A DNA stretch of 64,000 nucleotides from NCBI GenBank assembly GCA_963747555.1, contig CAVVFZ010000025.1, positions 124,001-188,000 of the forward strand, written 5' to 3'. A program made the position numbers and the translations under genes. A model generated the notes under the pieces. The model was given only the letters and a program-made list of their open reading frames with translations. It did no database searches and was not told the origin of the DNA. Source of the stretch: DUZB01 sp963747555. Its GTDB lineage: Bacteria; Desulfobacterota; DSM-4660; Desulfatiglandales; Desulfatiglandaceae. Below are positions 1 to 6,437 of this stretch, in pieces (within the stretch, counting starts at the first letter, position 1; the number at the start of each line of letters is the position of its first letter).

Positions 1-1
1 A

Positions 2-257
2 GTATCCTATTCAAATTCCCTGGCAGCGAAATACGGAATCAGGAAGCCATTCCGTCAGGAGTTCTCTTTTGCTGCCGCATCTGATTCCTGTAGAGCCATC
101 GGTCCTTTTAGGCTGGCACGGAAAAATGGATGGATAATAATAGCTTCGTTGCACCAGCCTAAAAGGACCTATCGACGGTCGGTGAAGGTTTATCCAAGAT
201 ACGGCAGCAAAAAAGACCTCCTGACTCCATTCGTACCATTGTTTTTGAATAAGATAC
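2..257 (+). repeat. Palindromic dispersed element, full copy 1
   Basis: About 255-bp imperfect palindrome with three nested paired blocks. The termini are GTATCCTATTCAAA and its inverse. The middle stem resembles GAGGTCTTTTTTGCTGCCG and its inverse. The inner stem is GGTCCTTTTAGGCTGG and its inverse, closed by a roughly 30-base variable loop. The same structure recurs at 5528, 10973, 23451 and 47536. There is no coding capacity, so it is a MITE-like or foldback element; what mobilises it is unknown. Confidence 0.9.
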
Positions 258-335
258 GAAAAAGAGCCACGGGGCAGAAAGTGGAATCGGGAAATGCAAC
301 CAGCCCTTAAAAGATACCTACTTTACAGCTTGAAT

Positions 336-381
336 ATACATAATTAAACCCATTCACAGCCCTGGATTTTCCTCCTATATT
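336..381 (+). promoter_or_regulatory. CCCCAT-box promoter upstream of the unknown gene and HSP20
   Basis: Box ATACATAATTAAACCCAT (336-353), then 21 bases, then CTATATT (375-381). This is one of thirteen strong matches to the window-wide box (ATAC, 8 bases, CCCCAT or ACCCAT). A CTTGAA lies just upstream, so a heat-shock sigma (RpoH-like) reading is possible here as well as an activator box plus -10 element. Confidence 0.7.
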
Positions 382-497
382 ACAGACCACAACAATGAAT
401 TTGGCCTCTTCTCTTCCCGAGACCGGCTGCCCGGCAGGAATGGTTGGAAGAGGGGGAGGAAAACTTTAAAGAATAAAAATAAATCGGAGAGACGATC

Positions 498-788
498 ATG
501 GATACCCTGTTCAACCTTAAGATGGATAACGAGATCGTAAGATTTACACCGGATGGCCGGATATCTATTGTGGACGCCATCAGAACCCTGAGCGGGCAGG
601 ATGATTCCGTGGCTTTGTTGGATTCCATTGCTGCGACAAAGCCCGAAATTCTTAAACACTGCGAGGCTTATCCATCTGATCAGGAAGAAGATCTGTTTGT
701 GGCGGATACGACGGCCTGGGATGAGATCGTGATGTTGCTGGCTGATCACCTTCTGAGTGGAGAAAATGCGGAAGCTGCGGGAGTGTGA
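498..788 (+). CDS. Unknown small protein, 96 aa
   Basis: I do not recognise this protein. It is acidic, soluble-looking and 96 residues long, with no signal peptide, membrane segment or cysteine pair. The start is set by GGAGAG seven bases upstream of the ATG. A CCCCAT-box promoter lies 117 bases upstream, and the HSP20 gene follows after 40 bases, so the two are probably co-transcribed. That context suggests a stress-associated role, but this is inference from position only. The frame is open throughout and codon use resembles the neighbours, so it is likely a real gene. Confidence 0.6.
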   Translation: MDTLFNLKMDNEIVRFTPDGRISIVDAIRTLSGQDDSVALLDSIAATKPEILKHCEAYPSDQEEDLFVADTTAWDEIVMLLADHLLSGENAEAAGV

Positions 789-828
789 TCTGAGTATTAA
801 TTCTTTACAAAAAAAGGAGACAAAAATT

Positions 829-1275
829 ATGGAAAAAAATGTTTCTGTGTCGAGAAGGCCCTGGTGGATGACCCCTTTCGGACGTGAGCCTTTGGGAGAT
901 GTTTGGACCGACCGTTTGTTGCCGGAATGGCCCAGATGGATGGGTGAAGAATTTTCTCCCAGCACGAATCTGTATGAAGAGGATGGAAAATATCATCTGA
1001 CGGCGGAATTGCCCGGGATAAAGAAGGATGATGTTTCCATCACCCTCGAAGGAAATGTGCTCACCGTCACGGGCAAGAAGGAGTCGGAGAAAGAGGATAA
1101 GGGAAAAAACTATTATATGAAAGAATCCCGTTACGGATCGTTTCTCTCGATCTTTCCGTCTGCCCGAGGAAGTGGATGAGAGCAAGGTGGATGCCTCTCT
1201 GAAAGACGGGGTCCTGATGGTCAGCATTCCTGTCAAGCCGGCGCCAAGAGCCGCAATATCAAGATCAAGGATTAA
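829..1275 (+). pseudogene. HSP20 small heat-shock protein, two compensating frameshifts
   Basis: Alpha-crystallin-type chaperone, cytoplasmic, which normally forms oligomers holding unfolded proteins. AAGGAGA precedes the ATG at 829. The first frame gives the N-terminal arm and the start of the crystallin domain (TAELPGIKKDDVSITLEGN, then LTVTGKKE) and stops at 1179. One extra base near 1142 must be skipped to continue as SRSFRLPEEVDESKVDASL, and one missing base near 1243 restores the original frame, ending KSRNIKIKD at 1275. The two shifts cancel, giving the usual length of about 148 residues. It is either a recently damaged gene or two consensus errors. It lies in an apparent operon with the unknown gene at 498. 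Confidence 0.8.
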
Positions 1276-1291
1276 TCCTTCAAAAAAAAAT

Positions 1292-1334
1292 GACCGCCCG
1301 CGATTTCTCGTCTTTTCGGGATAAACGGGCGGTC
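1292..1334. terminator. Hairpin between HSP20 and iscU1
   Basis: GACCGCCCG (1292-1300) pairs perfectly with CGGGCGGTC (1326-1334) around a 25-base loop. It lies 17 bases after the HSP20 stop and ends before the iscU1 ribosome-binding site. There is no T-run on the plus strand (nine A bases precede it), so it is a weak intrinsic terminator or a processing hairpin. Confidence 0.4.
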
Positions 1335-1351
1335 GGGATAGGAGCGCTTCC

Positions 1352-1894
1352 ATGTATTCAAAAACCGTAATGGACCACTTCAAGCACCCAAGAAACGTGG
1401 GGATTATAAAGGATGCCGATGGCATTGGGGAGGTGGGCAACCCCTTGTGCGGAGACATGATGAGTGTCTATCTGAAGATAGAAGAGGAACGTATCAAAGA
1501 TATCAAGTTCCAGACCTTCGGATGCGGCGCGGCCATTGCCGTGTCCAGCATGCTCACGGAAATGGCCAAGGGAAAGAGTCTGGAGGAAGCAAAAAAAATT
1601 TCGAATAAGGATGTGGCAAAGGCCCTGGAGGGTCTTCCCAAAAACAAACTCCACTGTTCCAATCTGGGGGCCGATGCCCTGCATATGGCCGTCAAGGATT
1701 ACGAGGATCGAAAGGCGGGAAAGACAAAGACCGAGCCTAAGAGGAAAAATGAACACCTCCCAAGTCATGGAGGAGATACCTGTTATTGTCCCTATTGCGA
1801 TGCCGAGATTCCCGAACATGAAAAAACCTGTGAGTTTTGCCATGCGGATCTTGAAACCACCCCCAAGGGCGTAGAAAAAGGAGACCGATCATGA
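1352..1894 (+). CDS. iscU: IscU/NifU-N iron-sulfur scaffold with C-terminal zinc ribbon
   Basis: Scaffold on which Fe-S clusters are built before transfer to apoproteins. Residues 1-125 are IscU-like with the three cluster cysteines in NPLCGD, TFGCG and LHCSNL, and with the Asp next to the first Cys. A lysine-rich linker leads to a C-terminal ribbon of about 40 residues with CYCPYC and CEFC, four cysteines suited to one zinc or iron. Canonical IscU stops near 128 residues, so the ribbon is an addition. The ATG follows AGGAG, and the TGA overlaps the next ATG (ATGA), so it is coupled to the desulfurase homologue. Confidence 0.85.
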   Translation: MYSKTVMDHFKHPRNVGIIKDADGIGEVGNPLCGDMMSVYLKIEEERIKDIKFQTFGCGAAIAVSSMLTEMAKGKSLEEAKKISNKDVAKALEGLPKNKLHCSNLGADALHMAVKDYEDRKAGKTKTEPKRKNEHLPSHGGDTCYCPYCDAEIPEHEKTCEFCHADLETTPKGVEKGDRS

Positions 1895-3063
1895 AGATGA
1901 TCAATCTGGATCACCTCTCGGCAAATCCGCTCTTACCCGCGGTTCAGGATGCCATGATAGAGGCCATACGGGCCGGTTATGGAAACCCTTCCAGCCAGCA
2001 CACGATCGGTGATCGAGCTGCCCAGGCCCTGGAAAAGGCACGGGAGTCCGTGGCGAATCTTATTCACTGTCGAGAGCCCAAAGAGGTGGTATTTACTTCC
2101 TGCGGCACCGAGTCGATCAATCACGCCGTTAAGGGCGTGGCACTGGCCAAGGCGGACAAAGGCAGGCATATCGTCACATCCAACATCGAACACAATGCCG
2201 TTCTGCGAAGCCTGAGACGTCTCAAGCTGATGGATTACAGAGTCACTTCGGTTCCCGTGGATTCCTATGGCCGCGTGAATCCGGCCTCCGTGGCCGAGGC
2301 CATTCAAGAGGACACCATCCTGGTTTCGATCATGCACAGCAACAATGAGATCGGCACCATAGAGCCGATTGAGGAGATCGCAAAGATCACAAAACAGAAG
2401 AAGGTGCTGTTCCATTCGGACGCCGTCGATTCCGTGGGAGTGGTGCCGATCGACGTGCAAAAACTGGGTGTTGACCTGCTCAGCTTTGCTCCATCTTCCT
2501 TTTATGGGCCAACGGGAGTCGGAGGATTATATGTTCGCCGCGGGGTCGGTCTGTGGCCGCTTTTGGATGGCGGTGTGCAGGAAAACAATAAACGGGCCGG
2601 GACGGAAAACCTGATAGGCATCATCGGAACGGGGGTAGCGGCCGAATTCGCGTTGCGGGATATGGATTACAGAATCAGCCAGGCCCAGAAACTCAAGAAG
2701 AAGATCCTCCAAGAACTTCCTAATTACATTGACGACTATTTTATCAATGGCCACCCGGAAAAGGCTCTTCCCAATCTGGTCTCCATTTCCATCCAATTTA
2801 TCGAGGGAGAGAGCGTCGTTCTGTTGCTCGATGAAGAGGGTATTGCCGTGTCCACCCGTTCAGCCTGCGCTTCTGGAGCCCTTCAGGCTTCCCATGTCCT
2901 TTTGTCCATCGGACGGGATTTCGCAGACGCCCAGGGAACCATGGTGGTCAGCTTCGGGTTGGAAAACACGGAGGAAGATATTATGCGATTTCTGCACGCC
3001 CTGCGGGGCGCCGTCAAAACGCTCAGGGAAATCAGCCCTCTATACGCGAAAAAAGGCAATTAG
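1891..3063 (+). CDS. IscS/NifS-type cysteine desulfurase homologue lacking the PLP lysine
   Basis: Class V aminotransferase fold, 390 aa, full length. It is translationally coupled to iscU1. The His that stacks on PLP (H101), the Asp that contacts the ring nitrogen (D177), the RAGTEN loop and the mobile catalytic Cys (C326, in SACASG) are present. The segment that is normally SFSGHKIYGPKG reads SFAPSSFYGPTG, so the Schiff-base lysine is Ser203 and the preceding His is Ser202. The PLP-phenol Gln is Asp180. It is therefore unlikely to be a conventional desulfurase. It could be a structural partner or cluster-ligand donor for IscU1, as proposed for lysine-less Archaeoglobus IscS. Its stop overlaps the convergent thioredoxin stop. 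Confidence 0.85.
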   Translation: MKMINLDHLSANPLLPAVQDAMIEAIRAGYGNPSSQHTIGDRAAQALEKARESVANLIHCREPKEVVFTSCGTESINHAVKGVALAKADKGRHIVTSNIEHNAVLRSLRRLKLMDYRVTSVPVDSYGRVNPASVAEAIQEDTILVSIMHSNNEIGTIEPIEEIAKITKQKKVLFHSDAVDSVGVVPIDVQKLGVDLLSFAPSSFYGPTGVGGLYVRRGVGLWPLLDGGVQENNKRAGTENLIGIIGTGVAAEFALRDMDYRISQAQKLKKKILQELPNYIDDYFINGHPEKALPNLVSISIQFIEGESVVLLLDEEGIAVSTRSACASGALQASHVLLSIGRDFADAQGTMVVSFGLENTEEDIMRFLHALRGAVKTLREISPLYAKKGN

Positions 3064-3404
3064 CTCTTAGATTCATCTCTAATGGTCTTCAGCCTGCCCT
3101 CCAGGGTGGCCTGGGAGACGGCTCCACGGAGTGTGTCCAGGGGTTTGCCGTTTCTAAAGAAGATCAACGTAGGGATGCTCTTTATGGAGTACTTCTCGGC
3201 CGTCTTTGGGTTGTCGTCCACATCCAGTTTGTAGACCTTGATTTTTTCTGCGTTGTCTTTCGAAAAGGCTTCCAGTGCCGGCGCCATATTATGACAGGGG
3301 CCGCACCAGGGCGCCCAGAAATCCACCAGTATCATTCCCTCCCCATTGAGGATCTTTTGTTCAAAGTCCGCGTCTGAGATGTTTTCCGGTTTGTATTCAG
3401 CCAC
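3060..3404 (-). CDS. trxA: Thioredoxin
   Basis: Single-domain thioredoxin of 114 residues, a cytoplasmic dithiol reductant. The redox motif WCGPC is at residues 33-37, and the cis-proline loop (SIPTL) and the GxxS-containing C-terminal helix are in place. I chose the GTG at 3404 because GGAGG lies six bases upstream and the protein then has normal thioredoxin length. An upstream in-frame ATG would add about 37 unmatched residues. It faces iscS1 with stop codons overlapping by four bases. The association with iscU-iscS suggests service in sulfur or Fe-S chemistry, which is inference. Confidence 0.9.
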   Translation of the reverse strand: MAEYKPENISDADFEQKILNGEGMILVDFWAPWCGPCHNMAPALEAFSKDNAEKIKVYKLDVDDNPKTAEKYSIKSIPTLIFFRNGKPLDTLRGAVSQATLEGRLKTIRDESKS

Positions 3405-3764
3405 AATTGCCTCCTGTTTTAAAAAGGATGAATAGATCTCTTGTTTCCACTGATTTGAAAGGCCTTGGCTTATTTTAGCCACTATTTTCTTCACGTCCAT
3501 CCAATAGTGGTCCAAATACCGATCTTCTATGGCCCGAATACAGGAAATACCCCATTTCCATCCCTTCCAAATCCTTCCTCCTGATCAAAAAGCCTAAAAA
3601 AGGCAGGATGCCGCGTGAAACCTGAAAATAAACCTCTGTACTTTTCTTTCGGCTCTCAAATACATATTTCACCTTATTTACACACCCGATTAGTGCGATT
3701 ACATTGGAGCATAATTTTCACGATTACAACAATGAAAAATAAACTGAATCAAGGAGGAAAAGCT
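3405..3764. other. Intergenic region between thioredoxin and unknown gene 3765
   Basis: 360 bases without a convincing gene. It contains one perfect copy of the CCCCAT box (3538-3555, listed separately). AT-rich DNA from 3650 to 3740 could hold the actual promoter of the downstream gene, for example CATAAT at 3704-3709. Confidence 0.5.
3538..3555 (+). promoter_or_regulatory. CCCCAT box without a clear -10
   Basis: ATACAGGAAATACCCCAT is a perfect match to the box shared by stress genes in this window. The bases at the expected -10 position (3577-3583 region) are C-rich and do not match CTATNAT. Either the site works at a distance for gene 3765, or it is a regulator site for the divergent thioredoxin, whose start is 134 bases away. 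Confidence 0.5.
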
Positions 3765-4076
3765 ATGACGTTACCGAAAGACAGTTTTCAGGGAGGAGTT
3801 CAGGAGCAGATGATTGACAGTTGGAGGGATTTTATGGATGGTATGGAGAAATCCCTCGATTCCGTTGAAAAGGGGTTAGAAGAGGCGGCCGAAATGCGCG
3901 ATATCTGCACCTCTGAATGGTGCGTGGCCACGGAACATGTCCTTGATGAACTGAGCAATAGCCTTTTCTCCATCAGTGAGCCCCGCTGGGCATCCGATGA
4001 GGACAGCAAGCGGATCAAAAAGCTCAAACACAGGGTTCACGATCTTTACGCGGTTTACAAAAAGACCGTATCGTAA
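3765..4076 (+). CDS. Unknown helical protein, 103 aa
   Basis: I do not recognise this family. It is 103 residues, almost entirely predicted helix, rich in Glu and Lys, with no signal peptide. Two cysteines near the middle (ICTSEWC) could bind metal or form a disulfide. The start is fixed by a strong AAGGAGG five bases upstream of the ATG; the frame is open further upstream but without a ribosome-binding site. It is convergent with the CysRS-like gene. A CCCCAT box lies about 210 bases upstream. Confidence 0.65.
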   Translation: MTLPKDSFQGGVQEQMIDSWRDFMDGMEKSLDSVEKGLEEAAEMRDICTSEWCVATEHVLDELSNSLFSISEPRWASDEDSKRIKKLKHRVHDLYAVYKKTVS

Positions 4077-4208
4077 ACCGTTGCGATTTCGTGGATTTTG
4101 CGCACCGTCCCGGTAAGGAAATCCGTTCCATTATCGGGAACAAATTCTCTTTACGCAACCGCACGGTCTAAAGATCTCTTAAGGCTTTGAAATCGTAGCG
4201 CCCCGAGT

Positions 4209-4227
4209 CCCCCTTCGCAAAGGGGGG
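4209..4227. terminator. C/G-run hairpin between convergent genes
   Basis: CCCCCTT, four bases, then AAGGGGG. It lies 12-30 bases beyond the stop of the CysRS-like gene and 130 beyond that of gene 3765. A similar hairpin occurs at 37007. It is probably a bidirectional terminator. Confidence 0.45.
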
Positions 4228-4237
4228 CAGGGGGATC

Positions 4238-5488
4238 TCAGAGATTTAAAATTTGAAGTACGTTGTTGATTTTCTTTAATGTTCGAATGAGTTCCTCCCG
4301 GTTCTCCTCCGACAGTCCTTCCGCTTGCTTAAGCGTCATTAACTGGACCATATCTTTTCTGATATCTCGAAAGGCTTTTCCCACATCCAGATCATCGTTC
4401 ATTCGTTCCCTGAACTTTTTTTCCATCCCCCGTACCCGTTCGTCGGCCTGATGGGAGAAAGATTTTCCCTCTTTTCCTTTTTCAGTGAGTTTATTGACCA
4501 TTTCTCTGCACGTCAGGAGCCTTCCAGCCGATTGTTCCAGTGCTCCTTCCCGAAGATTCAGTTTCTCTTTATAATGGGTTTCCATCAAGAAAAAACGTAC
4601 GTATTCCGGCGGATAACCCTGATTCAAGAGATCTGCCAGATAAACGATATTCCCCTTGCTCTTGGACATTTTAGCGCCGTCCACCACGACATGTTCTCCG
4701 TGCAGCCAGGTCTTGCAGAACGATTCCCCGGAAGCGGCCTCCATCAAGGCGAGATTATAGTCATGGTGCCTGAAAAGGTTATCCACACCTCCGCAGGCGA
4801 TATCAATGGCCGTTCCGAGGTGTTTGGTGATGGCGGCGGGGTCATCGATGTTCCACGATGGCCTCCCATCTCCTAACTCGGTATTCCAGGATATCTCATC
4901 CTTGGTGCTTCCGTGCCAGAGGATGAAATCTCCGAGGTTCCATCTCTGACCGGGGTAGGTGTCCTTGCGAAACCGCCGTTTCTTTTTGGGCCATTGACTC
5001 ATATCAAGTCCGTATAGCCTGCCGAAACCTTCATATTTGAGGGGATCGAAAAAAATGTTTTTTCCATGACGATAGGCATAGCCCTTCTCCAGAAGGATCT
5101 GAATCAGCCTTGCCGCCTGGTCGACTGTCTCAGAAGACCGGGGAATATAGCCCGGTAATTTGATGTGCAGACATTTCGCTTCATTGATAAAACGCTCTTC
5201 CACGGGGTCGGTCAGTTCCCGGAGGGTTTTCTTTTGCTTTCTGGCTTCCGTGATCGCCTTATCCTCCACATCCGTGAAAGGAATCAGACGTTCCACTTCA
5301 AAACCCAGATACTCCAGATATCTCTGGAGTACATCTTCAAAAATAAAGGTGCGATAATTACCAATGTGCGCGTTTCCATAGATAGACGGTCCACAGGTGA
5401 ACATCTTGATCTTTCCTGGTTCCCTGCTTTGAAAGCGCTCTTTTTTTCCGGATAGGCTGTTACTGAGATAGAGTGGCGAGTGCTGCAT
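4238..5488 (-). CDS. Divergent cysteinyl-tRNA synthetase homologue
   Basis: Class I aminoacyl-tRNA synthetase fold of the CysRS type, 416 aa. The signatures HIGN (41-44) and KMSKS (273-277) are present, so ATP-dependent activation chemistry is plausible. Of the four zinc ligands that let CysRS select cysteine, Cys32 and His241 remain. The Cys of WHIECSAM is Asp216 (WNIDDPAA) and the Glu of HHENE is Asn245 (HHDYN). The protein is also shorter than usual CysRS (about 460 residues). It is probably a paralogue that does not charge cysteine in the standard way. It could be a decaying copy, or could modify another amino acid or small molecule. No second CysRS is visible in this window. Confidence 0.75.
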   Translation of the reverse strand: MQHSPLYLSNSLSGKKERFQSREPGKIKMFTCGPSIYGNAHIGNYRTFIFEDVLQRYLEYLGFEVERLIPFTDVEDKAITEARKQKKTLRELTDPVEERFINEAKCLHIKLPGYIPRSSETVDQAARLIQILLEKGYAYRHGKNIFFDPLKYEGFGRLYGLDMSQWPKKKRRFRKDTYPGQRWNLGDFILWHGSTKDEISWNTELGDGRPSWNIDDPAAITKHLGTAIDIACGGVDNLFRHHDYNLALMEAASGESFCKTWLHGEHVVVDGAKMSKSKGNIVYLADLLNQGYPPEYVRFFLMETHYKEKLNLREGALEQSAGRLLTCREMVNKLTEKGKEGKSFSHQADERVRGMEKKFRERMNDDLDVGKAFRDIRKDMVQLMTLKQAEGLSEENREELIRTLKKINNVLQILNL

Positions 5489-5527
5489 TTCTGTGCCTTT
5501 AAAGGAGTGAAAAACTATGAATAGTAA

Positions 5528-5785
5528 GTGTCTTACTCAAATTCCCTGGTACCGCCTTCCAGATTCAGCTGATTCATTCCGTCACGAGGCCATTTTTGCT
5601 GCTGCATCTGATTCCTGTGGAGCCACGGTCCTTTTATGCTGGTATGGAAAGGTTGTCGAAAATTCGGTATTATCGGTTGTGCCAGCCTAAAAGAATCCCT
5701 CAACCGTCGGTGGAGTTTGATCCAAGATGCGGCAGCAAAAAAGACCTCGTGACTCCATTACTGCCGGGAGTTCTGAATAGGATAC
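5528..5785 (+). repeat. Palindromic dispersed element, full copy 2
   Basis: Same architecture as the copy at 2-257, with termini GTGTCTTACTCAAA and GAATAGGATAC. It lies between the start of the CysRS-like gene and the stop of the hemerythrin (33 bases from that stop), so both neighbours read away from or into it. The inner stem carries a few mismatches, making it one of the more diverged full copies. Confidence 0.85.
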
Positions 5786-5818
5786 AAATAAGCGGTTAGC
5801 CACGCCTGCCGGACCCAC

Positions 5819-6358
5819 TTACCGTTGTGCGTTTAATTCTTCAACCACGGTCTTGTATTTTTCGTGAATCATCTTTCGGTCAAACTCCCAGAACTCCGCC
5901 AACATAGCCTGGTCTTCCTTTTCGGTAAAGTAGGATCTGGAGGCGGGGAAGAAAATTTTGTCTTCCTTTTCGATGTGCTTGGGATAGAACTCCGCAAGGG
6001 CCTGAAGCGTGCGGACAATATCCGAGAGGGCGGATTTGTCCCCGTTTCGATAACGCGTGTTGGCTTCAACGAGCGCTTTGGTTGTTTGCCGCCCAAAGAG
6101 ATGTTCTTCGATCAGCTCTTTCATCATCCGCCGGTCTTCCGCGGACAAAGGACGTTTGTCTAAATTTCGAAAGAGGATATCCTCTTCTTTGCCGTGATGC
6201 GTCCGATCAGCGTACATGCGGATGAAATCAACCGCCGTATCCACGAACAAAGGGTCAACTTTTTGGTTCGATTCGATTTGAACCAGGGCATCCTTGATAA
6301 ACGAGAGCATCCGTTCGATCAGCCGGTGCTCTATCATGAGTGGACCGCGTGCCTGCAT
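5819..6358 (-). CDS. Hemerythrin-like (HHE) protein
   Basis: Cytoplasmic four-helix di-iron protein of 179 aa, used for oxygen sensing, oxygen binding or nitrosative stress defence. Histidine and carboxylate ligands are seen in IEHR, RTHHGKEED, EEHLF and KHIEKEDKIFF, in family order. GGGAGG precedes the ATG. It lies 79 bases downstream of the hybrid kinase on the same strand and is likely co-transcribed with it from the CCCCAT-box site at 8867-8912. An oxygen or redox signalling link to the kinase is inference. Confidence 0.85.
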   Translation of the reverse strand: MQARGPLMIEHRLIERMLSFIKDALVQIESNQKVDPLFVDTAVDFIRMYADRTHHGKEEDILFRNLDKRPLSAEDRRMMKELIEEHLFGRQTTKALVEANTRYRNGDKSALSDIVRTLQALAEFYPKHIEKEDKIFFPASRSYFTEKEDQAMLAEFWEFDRKMIHEKYKTVVEELNAQR

Positions 6359-6437
6359 GTTTTTTTCCTCCCGGGTCTGCCTGGTCCGGCAAAGTTGTGA
6401 TCTGATACATTTATTAGCTGACGGCTATCCGTGTTTT

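Noticed and set aside
375..1458. Long minus-strand open frames opposite the unknown gene, HSP20 and iscU1
   Set aside because: They mirror the coding strand, have no ribosome-binding site and match no family; the plus-strand genes are clearly recognisable.
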